The translations under genes were made by a program, and so were the position numbers. From positions 186,001-250,000 of the forward strand of contig CAXXKX010000003.1 in NCBI GenBank assembly GCA_963676655.2: 64,000 bases of DNA, read 5' to 3'. Under the pieces are notes generated by a model that did not search any database, had not been told where the DNA came from, and worked only from the letters and a program-made list of their open reading frames with translations. This document shows positions 16,596 through 26,087 of this stretch, piece after piece. The stretch comes from G963676655 sp963676655. GTDB taxonomy: Bacteria; Verrucomicrobiota; Lentisphaeria; Victivallales; Victivallaceae. Positions within the stretch are counted from its first letter, which is position 1, and each line of letters opens with the position of its first letter.

Positions 16596-19500
16596 ATGTT
16601 TTATTTGAAAAAAATCCTGCTCTGTTTGACGATTGCCGCTGCCGCTCCGGTTTTTGCCGCCGGAGTGAAATACCAACTGCCGGCCCCCGATCAGTGGAAC
16701 CTGACTATTCCAAAGGACGACAAAGTCTCTGTGACCATGAAGGATGGCGTGCTGAATATCGATTTCACCGTAAAAACCTCGCAGTATTACCAGTTCGTCT
16801 TCCACTCCTTTCAGCAGTCGGTCATCAAGCTGATGCTGAAACAGCCGGTTAAGCTGAATAAAGACATAAAGCGGATTTTTTTCGAGGCTAAAGGCATTAG
16901 AACCTCGGCCCGAAAAGGTACGGTTGTCATGCTGATGCCGGTGTTCCGTGACGCCAACGGCGAGATTTTGACCTACAAACCGCAAAGCCAACAGCATCTT
17001 ATGAACGGCAGTGCCAACTGGTCCGGCTGGAAGACTCACTCTTTCTTCTCAACCGAAGCCGGCGGCGCGTCCGGCGACTCCTTTACCGCGGTCGGTGGCG
17101 ACGGCAATTCATGGCCGGACGGACAACTGACTTTTCTGGGGTTTGATCTGGTCATTCGCGACAGTAAAGTAATTGATTACAAAGGAAATGTCCAGCTTGG
17201 CGGCTTTGCTTTCGGAAAATTCATGGTGCCGTACAGCGATCCCTATGTCTATGCCGATGCTTTGGTCAAAAAGCCTGGACGTTACACCTTGACTACGCAG
17301 ATATTCCGCAAATACCAGGACACTCCGATCCGTGAGACGGTCACGGAATTCGATTTCGATCCCGCCATTCCATCACAGGCCAGGCGCAAGATCGCCTTTA
17401 AACTGGGGCCGGACGATAACTACTGGATCCGTTATCAAATAACCGATGCCGCCGGCAAAACTGTCGCTTCCGACAGTATGCGGGCATGGGTTGAAAACAA
17501 TAAAGCGGCAGTGGTCCCGGCTCCGGTCGATCTGAAAACCGCGCCGTCAATCGGTTATCTGCGCATTAACCCCGGCGACAAAAACTGCGGGGTTTTCGAA
17601 CGCGGCGGCAAATTCAGTCTGCCGGTGCGGGTTTTTCCGAAAAAACTGTCCGGCTGTACTTTGAAATGGCGGGTTGAATATTTTGCCTATCCGGAGATTG
17701 TCGATAAAGGCCAGATGCATGTCAACTTTGCCGGAAAGAAATATGTCGACCTCAAGTTGTCCCCGAAAACGGTGCCGGATTGCGATGCCTATCGTCTGGT
17801 CGCGGAAGTGGTTTTACAGGGCAGGGTGCTTGGTTCTCAGGAATATGTATTCGGCTTCAAAACCGACCTGAGCAAGCCCCGGACCTCAAGAGCCGGTAAG
17901 CGCCAGACTCGTGACGACGTTAAGCGGACCGCTTATGTCAGAATAACCTATCTGGCAAACAAGAACGGGAAAAGAATTAAGTTTAAAACTCAGCGACAAT
18001 GTCTTGAGCGTTTCGAAAACGCCTTGAAACAGATCACGCAGATTACTACCAATATCACTTATACGCTGGATACCGGGGATTTCGAAGTATTGCCGGGCGT
18101 GTTTGACTTTTATACATTGGACAAGGTCATGGATCTGGCCTCTGAATACGGCTGCCGGATCACGATCCGGTTGAGTCATGCCGATCACGGTTATGAAAAT
18201 CTGCTCCGCTGGCAGCGTTACTGGCCGCAGCGTAATTCAGACGGCACAATTAACCATGGACACCGTTTCTACGGCAGTTTTTCGACGGCGGACAAAAACT
18301 ATGTCGGAACCTTTCTGGATGCATTCAAGGCCTTTAATGAGCGTTATCGTAAACACCCGGCGTTCCAGGGCTATCAAATCTTTGAGATCGCCGGTGAATG
18401 GGCGGTGCTTGACCAGCCGTGGAACGGCAGTATCGTCAGTTACGAACGGGTGGCCCGCGATTCGTTCGTGGAATACATCAAACAAAATATTACCACCGAT
18501 CTGAAAACGTTGAATAAACGCTGGAAAACCGGTTATACCGACTGGCGGCAGGTGACGCCTCCGACGCCGGACTATGAAAGCGGCGCCAAACCGGATATGC
18601 GGCTGCACTGGATGGATTTCTGCCGTTTCAAACACTATCTCGATACGAAATACTGGGTAACGACCGCGTCGAAGAGCATTCGTACCTATGATGACCAGTG
18701 TGTCATTATTGTTTACAACCTTGATCCCGGCGGTTTCGAAGGCGCGAACGGCAAAGCTACCATCGACTATCTGCACAACGGCGGCAACCATTTCCTCCGT
18801 GGCGAAGGCACTTTGATGAATGCCTGGAACAAGAGCCGCATCGGCTGGATAACCGAACCGCATCATCCCCATCGCTGGGCCGCTTACGGCGACAAGGACA
18901 ATCGCGGCTGGCTACTGGACTGGACTACCTATATTATGCTGGCTCAAGCTGGTGGCGGCGGCGCTAATATGCATGTCTATTACTGGCCGCTGCCCGGTAA
19001 GGACGACCTATTTCTGCCGGCGCACTATGGCCGGGAATATGCCTATGACCGGTTTGAAAAATGGCTGCCGCTGCTGCGTGAAATGCACGGCGTCGGCATC
19101 AAACAGGAACCGCCCCAGATCGCGGTTATGCAGGATATCTATACGCTCTTTTGTAAGCATCGGACCATCTTTGAACCCCGCATGGATGACCTTCGCCGCT
19201 GGTTCGGACTGCTGAAAGTTGATTCGCTTTCCTACGAGGATTATCGTCCTGAATGCCGCGGCGCCTATAAGCTGCTGCTGCCGAATATTCTGGACGAAGT
19301 AATGAGCGAGGACAATATCAAGCAGGTCAGAGACCTGGTTAAAGGCGGAGCGAAGACGGTTATCTCGGCCATGACCGGCAGTCTGTGTCCGGAACGTCAG
19401 GATGACACTTTTGTTCTGCTCAAGGAACTTGGCATCAAGCCGCCGCAGCGTCCTTTTGTCACGACCATGCCGAAGATAACCGGGAAAGTAGTCACGGTAA

Positions 19501-20129
19501 ACCCGTTCTTCAAACAGAATGATCCGGTGCCGTTTTATACGCTGGCCGATCTGAAACGCGAGACGCAGACTCAGGGCAAACGTTTCTACCAGTGGCCCTA
19601 CCGCTGGCTGCCGCAGACCGACTATTTCCGCGTTTATCCCGGACATCGGGTTACCGACGGCCAGGTTATTGCGACCTTCCCGGATGGCGGCGCGGCGGTT
19701 TCGCTGCATAAATTCGGCAAAGGCGAGGTTCTGGTTTTCTGGGGCATGCCCGATTATACGCCGGAACGCATGCAGGGCTTTATGCAGAAAGTGGCGGACT
19801 GGGCTGGTGTCGTGAATAAACGCAAAGGCAATCCGGTGCCGTTGACCATGGAAGGCGATCATCTCAAGATGCGGCGTCACTATGCGATCATGTATCAGGA
19901 TATTCCCGGCGATTACCGGCAGAAACTGCCGGACGTACCAAAAGGCGCTTATTTCATCGACGACCTGGTGACCGGACAGCGGTTTGGTGTCTTTAAGTCG
20001 GATGAACTGCGCAAAGGCGTAATCTGGACCTGGTACAAAGGCATGCCGCCCTTGAAAATCCTGCGCATGATCCCGGTAAAAGAAATGGGTTCGCGCTGGA
20101 CCCGGGAGTATCGTGTTCCGGCTAAGTGA
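16596..20129 (+). CDS. Secreted GH42-like (beta-galactosidase-type) hydrolase, 1177 aa
   Basis: Signal peptide of ~22 residues (cut near PVFAAG). The first ~420 residues are beta-rich and unassigned. Residues ~445-860 look like a GH42-type barrel: TLDTGDFEVLPGVFDFYTLDKVMDLA, GCRITIRLSH, then FVEYIKQNITTDLKTLNKRW and TDWRQVTPP, the segment typical of GH42. EIAGEW (Glu597, Glu601) stands where GH42 has its Asn-Glu acid/base, and GWITEPHHPHRW (Glu754) is a candidate nucleophile. Residues ~880-1080 resemble the GH42 trimerisation domain (LLLPNILDEVM, GKGEVLVFWGMPDYT). GH42 enzymes are usually about 650-700 aa and often cytoplasmic; this secreted, much longer form is unusual. It is 20 bases behind the GH71-like gene and probably in its operon. 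Confidence 0.7.
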   Translation: MFYLKKILLCLTIAAAAPVFAAGVKYQLPAPDQWNLTIPKDDKVSVTMKDGVLNIDFTVKTSQYYQFVFHSFQQSVIKLMLKQPVKLNKDIKRIFFEAKGIRTSARKGTVVMLMPVFRDANGEILTYKPQSQQHLMNGSANWSGWKTHSFFSTEAGGASGDSFTAVGGDGNSWPDGQLTFLGFDLVIRDSKVIDYKGNVQLGGFAFGKFMVPYSDPYVYADALVKKPGRYTLTTQIFRKYQDTPIRETVTEFDFDPAIPSQARRKIAFKLGPDDNYWIRYQITDAAGKTVASDSMRAWVENNKAAVVPAPVDLKTAPSIGYLRINPGDKNCGVFERGGKFSLPVRVFPKKLSGCTLKWRVEYFAYPEIVDKGQMHVNFAGKKYVDLKLSPKTVPDCDAYRLVAEVVLQGRVLGSQEYVFGFKTDLSKPRTSRAGKRQTRDDVKRTAYVRITYLANKNGKRIKFKTQRQCLERFENALKQITQITTNITYTLDTGDFEVLPGVFDFYTLDKVMDLASEYGCRITIRLSHADHGYENLLRWQRYWPQRNSDGTINHGHRFYGSFSTADKNYVGTFLDAFKAFNERYRKHPAFQGYQIFEIAGEWAVLDQPWNGSIVSYERVARDSFVEYIKQNITTDLKTLNKRWKTGYTDWRQVTPPTPDYESGAKPDMRLHWMDFCRFKHYLDTKYWVTTASKSIRTYDDQCVIIVYNLDPGGFEGANGKATIDYLHNGGNHFLRGEGTLMNAWNKSRIGWITEPHHPHRWAAYGDKDNRGWLLDWTTYIMLAQAGGGGANMHVYYWPLPGKDDLFLPAHYGREYAYDRFEKWLPLLREMHGVGIKQEPPQIAVMQDIYTLFCKHRTIFEPRMDDLRRWFGLLKVDSLSYEDYRPECRGAYKLLLPNILDEVMSEDNIKQVRDLVKGGAKTVISAMTGSLCPERQDDTFVLLKELGIKPPQRPFVTTMPKITGKVVTVNPFFKQNDPVPFYTLADLKRETQTQGKRFYQWPYRWLPQTDYFRVYPGHRVTDGQVIATFPDGGAAVSLHKFGKGEVLVFWGMPDYTPERMQGFMQKVADWAGVVNKRKGNPVPLTMEGDHLKMRRHYAIMYQDIPGDYRQKLPDVPKGAYFIDDLVTGQRFGVFKSDELRKGVIWTWYKGMPPLKILRMIPVKEMGSRWTREYRVPAK

Positions 20130-20287
20130 TTTTGCGTGTCAGATCCTTGTTTCAACCCGGATATTTTTATTTATCCTCCTTGAATTATTGGCGGCATCGT
20201 GATAATTTTATCGATCACGTCAGTTAGTTGCCTATTCTTCGCTGACGTGAACATAGTCACAAATTGCCTGATTCAAGGGGGTGTGCT

Positions 20288-21796
20288 TTGAAGAAAAACG
20301 TTATTGTAATTCAGACCGATCAGCAGCGGGCAGACTGTCTCGGCTGCATGGATAATCCTTATATTAAAACTCCCAATCTGGACCGGCTTGCCGGTTCCGG
20401 CACGGTTTTTACCCGTCATATTGCCGCGAATCCGGTTTGCATGCCGTCGCGGGTCAGCCTGATGACCGGGCTTTATCCGCCGGGACACGGTGTTTACACC
20501 AACGGCATTCCGCTTAACCGTAACGAGTATGCTAATACGCACGACTGGAAACTATACGAACCGTTGACTATGGCTGATGCCTTTCAGCAGGCCGGGTACG
20601 CGACTGCTTCGTTCGGGAAACTGCATTTGACTCCGAACATTGAAAATGACAAGCGTGAACATAAATGTCCGGTTTATCCGGAAACCTACGGAGAGATGAC
20701 CAAGGAGGAATTTCGCGACTGGCACGGGCCGTATTATGGGTTTGAACATGTTGAATTTACCGCCGGGCACGGTGAGATACCTGTGACCTGCGGGCATTAT
20801 GCGTTCTGGTTGAAAGACCAGGCCCCGGCGTTGTTCGCTGAATTAATCGACTATGCCAATCCCTACGGCATAAAGCCAGAGGAATGCGGCCGTATCAAGT
20901 TGCCGCTGAAAGAAAATTATGATCTTTATCCTTCTAAAATTCCGCATGAACTGCACAATACCAACTGGCTGGCGGAGCGTTTTGTTGATTATCTTGAAAA
21001 TCAGCGTCCGGACGATAAGCCGTTTTTTACGTATATCGGTTTTCCCGACCCGCATCATCCTTTTACTCCGTCTTATGACATTATGGCGCAGTTTGAAGGG
21101 TGTACGGTAAAAACGCCGTACGATCCTGAAGGTTCCGGAATTAAAGAGCATCCATGCGGACGAAAATCCGGACATATTGATCCGGAAGTATTACGCTATA
21201 CTTATGCCATGATTTATCAGGTTGATCTGGCGGTCGGCAAGATCATCGACGCCGTTGAGAAAGCCGGATTATGGGAAGATACCATCATCGTGTTTACCAG
21301 TGATCACGGGGATTTTCTCGGGGACCACGGACTACTTTACAAGGCGCAGTTTGGCTCTAACGCCTTGCTTCATGTTCCTTTCATTATGCGGGTTCCCGGA
21401 GCCGCTCTGCCGTCGCGATCTGATGTTCCGATGAGTAATGTTGACGTCATGCCGTCTTTGCTGGCCTGTGCCGGTAATGACATCAGCGGTCTGCGGGGGC
21501 ATGGTGAAGATATCACAAAATGTCTTGACAATTTCTCTCGCCAGGTTTTCGCCTATGCCAGTGACAGCACTCCGGAAAGCGTCAACTACACGGTTTACGA
21601 TGAAAATTTCCGATATACCTGGTTCCCTGCCCTTGGTTTTGATGAACTGTTCGATCACCGCCGCGATCCCGGTGAAGCCCGGAATCTGGCATCGGAACCC
21701 GAATATAAAAGTCGGGTTGAAATCTTCAGAAATGCCATCAAAGACAAATTGATCGAACATCGCAATCCGATTGTCGGTCAAATCAGTTGTTTCTGA
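20288..21796 (+). CDS. Type I sulfatase (formylglycine-dependent)
   Basis: 502 aa from TTG 20288, chosen because AAGGGGG ends six bases before it and the protein then begins LKKNVIVIQTDQQRADCLG, the family's first metal-binding strand. The sulfatase signature CMPSRVSLMTGLYP starts at residue 51; its Cys would be converted to formylglycine. Other marks are FTSDHGDFLGDHGL (metal site) and DPHHPFTPS. There is no signal peptide, so it acts in the cytoplasm unless a start further upstream is used. Sulfatases of this class remove sulfate esters from sugars or small molecules. Its place after five glycan-active genes suggests the polysaccharide is sulfated. A 158-base gap with two stem-loops (20198-20219 and 20216-20249) separates it from the GH42-like gene, so it may have its own promoter. 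Confidence 0.9.
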   Translation: MKKNVIVIQTDQQRADCLGCMDNPYIKTPNLDRLAGSGTVFTRHIAANPVCMPSRVSLMTGLYPPGHGVYTNGIPLNRNEYANTHDWKLYEPLTMADAFQQAGYATASFGKLHLTPNIENDKREHKCPVYPETYGEMTKEEFRDWHGPYYGFEHVEFTAGHGEIPVTCGHYAFWLKDQAPALFAELIDYANPYGIKPEECGRIKLPLKENYDLYPSKIPHELHNTNWLAERFVDYLENQRPDDKPFFTYIGFPDPHHPFTPSYDIMAQFEGCTVKTPYDPEGSGIKEHPCGRKSGHIDPEVLRYTYAMIYQVDLAVGKIIDAVEKAGLWEDTIIVFTSDHGDFLGDHGLLYKAQFGSNALLHVPFIMRVPGAALPSRSDVPMSNVDVMPSLLACAGNDISGLRGHGEDITKCLDNFSRQVFAYASDSTPESVNYTVYDENFRYTWFPALGFDELFDHRRDPGEARNLASEPEYKSRVEIFRNAIKDKLIEHRNPIVGQISCF

Positions 21797-21903
21797 ATCA
21801 TTTGAAAAAAGCTCATGGCCGTATTATTAATAGTTTATAATAAAAGAAATGGGTTCGCGCAGGAGCGATAAATATCGCATGCCGGAGAAGTAAGACAAAT
21901 TAT

Positions 21904-21941
21904 GCCGCTGATCTCACGAATGCATTCGTGAAATAAGCGGC
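21904..21941. terminator. Stem-loop with an 18-bp perfect palindrome
   Basis: TCACGAATG/CATTCGTGA is a perfect 18-base palindrome at 21914-21931, flanked by GCCGCT (21904-21909) and AGCGGC (21936-21941), which extend the hairpin. It sits between two convergent genes, the sulfatase (+) and a secreted hypothetical (-), where a bidirectional 3'-end structure is expected. No T tract is seen. Confidence 0.4.
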
Positions 21942-21963
21942 GGTTGAATGCTTGAAAAGGAGA

Positions 21964-22641
21964 TCATTCATCCCAGTATTCGACGAGCGAAAGATCAATA
22001 TTTATTTTTAAATTTTGCTTGCCTGGAAGATTGGAATTAGCTTTTTTGATTATCCTGATAATGCCGATATCCTTGGCTCCGTAGAGCACTGTCATTGTAT
22101 TTCCTTTGGAACCGTCATGATCCTCCCATACCGTTTTAACTTGAAGGTATAATGCCATATATTCTCCAAGCGGAACAGTCTGTTTTTTCAGCATTGCATG
22201 GGTCACGACGGAAGTTGCACCGACTGACAGCAGGCCGTCGTTGTCATGTCCCTGATAAGTGTAGAGTTTTTTTGAAGAATCCTTTTTCTTGAAACTGCCT
22301 GGAGCAAAAGTTATTGGAATGGCGTATGCTTCGCTATAGCCATCCTCGGGGGTTTCCTGATACATTCTGAATCCGACTTCATCATTGTCTAAATAGATCG
22401 CGTAGTCGAAATCTGAAAAATAGATTTTATATACTTCATTTCCCATGATGGTTGTTTCAAGTGAAACCACCGCATCATACGTTTTTTTGCTCTTTTTATC
22501 CTGGTATCTATAGTGTCGGCCCGCAACCAGAGGAAAATAGTCGGCCGTGGTTATGGAGTTTTCGGAAGAAGATTCTGGCGCCGCCAGCATTCCGCATGTA
22601 CAAAAAAAGGCGAACATGAATATCCAAAACAACTTTTTCAT
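21964..22641 (-). CDS. Secreted hypothetical protein
   Basis: A 225-aa protein with an N-terminal signal peptide (MKKLFWIFMFAFF..., cut near MLAA). AAAGGAT lies seven bases before the ATG. The mature part begins YFPLVAGRHYRYQDKKSKKTY, a pattern seen in small periplasmic or outer-surface beta proteins, and is mostly beta strands with a Ser-Lys-rich loop. No known domain or catalytic residues were recognised. It is a single gene on the - strand, not linked to the + strand glycan genes before it, and is flanked by AT-rich DNA. Confidence 0.7.
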   Translation of the reverse strand: MKKLFWIFMFAFFCTCGMLAAPESSSENSITTADYFPLVAGRHYRYQDKKSKKTYDAVVSLETTIMGNEVYKIYFSDFDYAIYLDNDEVGFRMYQETPEDGYSEAYAIPITFAPGSFKKKDSSKKLYTYQGHDNDGLLSVGATSVVTHAMLKKQTVPLGEYMALYLQVKTVWEDHDGSKGNTMTVLYGAKDIGIIRIIKKANSNLPGKQNLKINIDLSLVEYWDE

Positions 22642-23072
22642 TTTAATAATCCTTTCAATATATCTTAATTGTTTTATTTATATGTTGTTTGTTGAGAGAA
22701 GTTCTCTTCCTAATGAAAGAGCGGTATTTTTCTTCTCGATGTTTCCATGTTATTCCTCTTTTGTGCGTTTTATTTAATCTTTATATACTTTGTATCCATC
22801 ACAAAGTATTTCTATCTAATATTATAATCATAAAAAATAAATATTTCCAGCCAAAAAAAGAAATTTAGCACTATTAAGCAATTTTATATTTCGCATCTAA
22901 TAAGAATACATATAATAAATAAAATAGTTATACAGTTTGACAATCGTTTATTTATTAGTCTTTATATATTATGATGTTATATTATTTTTTTGAGCAAATT
23001 AAAATTACAAATGCAACATTTTGATACATTAGATCAAAGTCCCCGCAACTTAAGACTGTGTTTTATTTTACC
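22642..23072. other. AT-rich intergenic region without a recognised gene
   Basis: About 430 bases, strongly AT-rich, between the start of the - strand secreted hypothetical and the 3' end of the group II intron remnant. It should contain the promoter of the secreted protein. I see no reading frame of weight, tRNA-like fold or repeat in it. Confidence 0.5.
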
Positions 23073-23769
23073 ATCGATTAGGTAGAGGGATTGCACCCTC
23101 AACCTCTCACACCACCGGGCATACGGTTCCGTCCCACGGCGGTTCCGGTTAAATTACGGAACTTGAATATTTCATCGAGCAACGACACGAGTTTCAGTTG
23201 ATCAAAGTACTTCTTCGGAAACGCTTTATTCATATGTGGCGCGCCCGGATTCCACCATGTGCCTCGTCCGTTATAAGCGGATTGTCGTGCGTGGTGATCT
23301 TCCAAACCCCGTTGTTTCAGTTTCTTCCATCTGGTTCGTGGTCGTTTCCACTGTCGCCAGATAATATTGTGTAGACGGAGTCTGAGCCACATATCGAGTT
23401 CTTCAAAAATGCCTTTAGTCTCTGTGTGTATGAAGTAATTGATCCATCCTCGAAGTTTCGGATTAAGGTCATTTCCTATGAACTTCTGCAGGTTGCGTCC
23501 CCGCCCTTTCCGCATGACTTCGCGAATATTGCCTTTGAATCGTTTCACGCTTTCCGGCGCGACCTTCAACTTTGCGGGCAATCCGGGACATTAAGATGTC
23601 GTGGTTTACCCGGTCAAAGAATTTTTCAAAATCCAGATCTACAACCCAGCGTTTGCCGTCTTTCAAATCTCACCTCACGGTGACAGCCCTTGCCGTCCGG
23701 CTAGCGATTCCCCTTACCGGGCTCGCAGGAGACTTTCACTCCCAAGTCGTTGCGCCCTGCCGGGCGCAC
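23073..23769 (-). mobile_element. Deleted group II intron (group IIC-like)
   Basis: Read on the - strand, the element begins with GTGCGCCCGGCAGGGCGC at 23769, a typical intron 5' end. It ends near 23073 after the conserved run GACGGAACCGTATGCCCGG and CCTCTACCTAATCGAT. Full group IIC introns are usually about 1.8-2 kb, so more than 1 kb is missing. The 5' end lies one base behind the T tract of the PEPCK terminator, the insertion site preferred by group IIC introns. Two internal deletions are visible: one removes most of domain I and the start of the reverse transcriptase, the other its catalytic core. Confidence 0.82.
23099..23666 (-). pseudogene. Group II intron reverse transcriptase/maturase remnant
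   Basis: Two fragments in different frames. The first (upstream end at 23666) reads MKDGKRWVVDLDFEKFFDRV and NHDILMSRIARKV, the RT region before the active site. Near 23575-23585 it runs directly, out of frame, into LKVAPESVKRFKGNIREVM, the thumb/maturase region, followed by LNPKLRGWINYF and a C-terminal WWNPGAPHMNKAFPKKYFD segment ending at 23099. The YADD catalytic block is absent, so the protein cannot be functional. The short deletion joint inside RKV/LKV suggests a microhomology event. Confidence 0.85.
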
Positions 23770-23770
23770 C

Positions 23771-23800
23771 AAAAAAAAGCTCCGTCGAAACGACGGAGCT
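23771..23800 (-). terminator. Rho-independent terminator of pckG
   Basis: On the - strand AGCTCCGTCG at 23800-23791, loop TTT, CGACGGAGCT at 23787-23778 (ten perfect pairs), followed by eight T. It is 38 bases behind the pckG stop codon. The intron remnant starts one base after the T tract. Confidence 0.95.
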
Positions 23801-23837
23801 TGATATTTGACTAAATGATTATCCGTATAAACCGGAT

Positions 23838-25706
23838 TTAGCCCTGGAAGTCACCAGGTTTGATTTCAGCGCCATATTTTGCTTTGGCAGCTTCAAACGC
23901 AGCGATCTGCTCATTCCAGTATTCATTGACATACTGCGGCATGGTCGGAGCCATACCTTTGAAGAATTCAATAGCACGTTTGACTTTAGCAATCCATGCA
24001 TCACAACGGAAACTGAACTGATAGGTGTAATCTTCTTCAGCGTAATCTTCATCAAGAAGATTCTTGAAAAGATCTTTCAGGTCTTTGTACAACGGAATGT
24101 AACCGGTCGGGGTTTTGTAGGCTTCATATTCGCCGTTTACACGACCTTCGAACCAATGCATCCAAATTTTCTTGGCCAGCTTACTGGTGCAGAACTTACC
24201 TTCTTTGGTCAGCAGGAAGTAATTGGTCGAGAAAACTTTCGGACAATTTTCACCAAACTGTTCGCCGAATTTAACGTTGTTGTCAACGTAATCGCCAAGC
24301 GGATAGGTGATGAAGTCAAGGTTGGCCATCGGCTGAGGAACGCGAACACCTTCCTGACCGATAGTAGCGGAAGTGGTTTCAGATTCCAGCGGACAGGCTT
24401 TCATGATGATACCGTTGCGCCAGTCGAATGACTCTTCGCAAGGAACAGTAGTATCACTGTCACGACCACCGTAAACAACGCCATCAACTTTTACGCCGTT
24501 TTTGTCGTTCCAAGCCGGGTCGAGATTGTCCAGGTATTCCATGCGGATAGTGTAACGGGCGTTACCATGTGAAATCGGAGTATCGCTGTCAGATGACCAG
24601 TCACCGGCGAAGTTAACGCCGCTGTCCGGAGTTTCAACGCCCATGCCCTGCCAGTACGGGAGGTTGTCCGGACCGGTCAGAACGTTGGAGAAGATCATTT
24701 CAAGCGGCTGCTGCAGGGTATTGTAAATAACCGGGTCATCAATCGGATTGACATCTTTGATGATACCGAAAATACCACGTTCGACGTTAGCGGCACGGAA
24801 TTCGCCATCGATATTTTTGAAGTAAGCAATGTCGTCACCAACGATAGTTTCGCCGGGAATCATCGCGGTAGAAGTTTTACCACAGGCGGAAGGATATGCG
24901 CCAACAAAGTAGCTGCAGCGTTTTTTCTCTTCATTCTGAACGCCCATGATGAACATGTGTTCGCACAACCAATCTTCCTGACCGGATTTATTGATAGCCA
25001 GACGCATTGAGTGTTTTTTCAAACCAACGGTGTTACCGGCATACTGGGCGTTCATTGAGAATACGCAGTTGTTTTCCAGGTCCTGATAGATCCGGCGTTT
25101 GTCAAGATTGGCACAGTTGCCACGCTCATCAAGGACACCGGCACTGTGGCAGAAACAGAAGAAATCATCTTTGTTTTCCATGGTGGCGAATTGCTCATAA
25201 CCGCGACGATACAGGATATCTTCGGAGTGAGCAACATAGGTAGAGTCGGTGATCTGTACGCAACCGATAGCAAACGGGCTCTGAGTCGGGCATTCGCAGA
25301 AAAGTTTGACGTAAGCCATTTTACCAACCATGATGTCTTTCATGATTTCTTTGACTTCAGCCATACCGGCTTTCAGTCCAAGGCAATTGAGTTTGCCCAT
25401 GTTGGCGAGACGATCTTCATTGACGAGATATTTGGTGTTACCTTTGTCACGGGCCTGGTCTTTGATGCCGTCATAGTGCATAGTGACGTTTTCACGGGCC
25501 ATCTGCTTTTCTTCGCCAAGTTCCAGGGCGCGCTGACGAATGAATTCGGCATCTTCATCGCTGTCATCAGCCATGAATACTGAATCAGGGTTGCACAGTT
25601 CAAGCCATTCACCAAGGAAGTTATTAAGTTTTTCATTATTAAGAGCGGCAAGCTTCGGATAAGTAGCGCCGAGCTTCTCTTCCAATAGAGCAGTGTAATT
25701 TGACAT
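23838..25706 (-). CDS. pckG: Phosphoenolpyruvate carboxykinase (GTP)
   Basis: A 622-aa enzyme, full length for the GTP-dependent family, which interconverts oxaloacetate + GTP and PEP + GDP + CO2 in the cytoplasm. The kinase-1a P-loop GAYPSACGKTSTAM is near residue 275, followed by GETIVGDDIAYFK (kinase-2/metal) and a nearby FGIIKDVNP. Also visible are FSMNAQYAGNTVGLKKHSMR, the oxaloacetate/PEP-binding region near FCFCHSAG, and NYFLLTKEGKF in the C-terminal part. The start ATG has GAGAG upstream. It is monocistronic, with its own strong terminator. In anaerobic PVC bacteria the enzyme may run towards oxaloacetate for succinate formation; that direction is inference. Confidence 0.97.
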   Translation of the reverse strand: MSNYTALLEEKLGATYPKLAALNNEKLNNFLGEWLELCNPDSVFMADDSDEDAEFIRQRALELGEEKQMARENVTMHYDGIKDQARDKGNTKYLVNEDRLANMGKLNCLGLKAGMAEVKEIMKDIMVGKMAYVKLFCECPTQSPFAIGCVQITDSTYVAHSEDILYRRGYEQFATMENKDDFFCFCHSAGVLDERGNCANLDKRRIYQDLENNCVFSMNAQYAGNTVGLKKHSMRLAINKSGQEDWLCEHMFIMGVQNEEKKRCSYFVGAYPSACGKTSTAMIPGETIVGDDIAYFKNIDGEFRAANVERGIFGIIKDVNPIDDPVIYNTLQQPLEMIFSNVLTGPDNLPYWQGMGVETPDSGVNFAGDWSSDSDTPISHGNARYTIRMEYLDNLDPAWNDKNGVKVDGVVYGGRDSDTTVPCEESFDWRNGIIMKACPLESETTSATIGQEGVRVPQPMANLDFITYPLGDYVDNNVKFGEQFGENCPKVFSTNYFLLTKEGKFCTSKLAKKIWMHWFEGRVNGEYEAYKTPTGYIPLYKDLKDLFKNLLDEDYAEEDYTYQFSFRCDAWIAKVKRAIEFFKGMAPTMPQYVNEYWNEQIAAFEAAKAKYGAEIKPGDFQG

Positions 25707-26016
25707 TTGTTTTTACTCTCTTTTTTTGTTGTCGGTTTATAGTTAGGTCTATGAGTTTCTAGTTCTTGGGAATACATAATTTACTACAACAAAAGCAAAA
25801 AGCAAATTTTTTATATTGCTTTTGTGTTAGAAAAATTAAAGAAAAAGGCCTATTTCAAAAAAGTTAATCGCTTTTCAGAGGGAAATCCACAATTTTGTCA
25901 AAAATATCAAAGTCATTTCACAAGCGGGATAACTGGAGTTGAAAGATTGAGCTTGAACTATTCTCTTAAAATGGTAAAAAACAGCAAATATACAATCATT
26001 TTTTCGATCAAAAGAT
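25707..26016. other. AT-rich intergenic region between pckG and the LacI gene
   Basis: About 310 bases between two divergent genes. It must hold the pckG promoter (not clearly identified) and the region before the mapped LacI-gene promoter. No coding or repeat signal is convincing; an open frame in the LacI frame runs through it but lacks a ribosome site and has non-family sequence. Confidence 0.5.
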
Positions 26017-26045
26017 TTGCTTTTTTAACATATAAGAACTATAAT
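26017..26045 (+). promoter_or_regulatory. Sigma-70 promoter of the LacI-family gene
   Basis: TTGCTT at 26017-26022, a 17-base spacer, TATAAT at 26040-26045, 42 bases before the ATG at 26088. Confidence 0.75.
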
Positions 26046-26069
26046 AAAAACGTATCGCGAAACGTTTTT
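26046..26069. promoter_or_regulatory. LacI-type operator directly behind the -10 box
   Basis: A 24-base palindrome with 11 of 12 pairs matched, half-site AAAAACGTATCG, centred on CGCG. It covers the expected transcription start of the LacI-family gene, so it is very likely an autoregulatory operator; LacI-family sites typically have a central CG. Confidence 0.8.
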
Positions 26070-26087
26070 TATTCAGGATTACATTAT

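Noticed and set aside
18237..19880. Long - strand open frames (211 and 290 codons) opposite the GH42-like gene
   Set aside because: They are mirror frames of a clearly coding + strand gene, have no ribosome sites, and give arginine/isoleucine-rich sequences without domains.
25824..26087. N-terminal extension of the LacI-family protein
   Set aside because: The stretch contains the promoter and operator, has no ribosome site and does not resemble the family.
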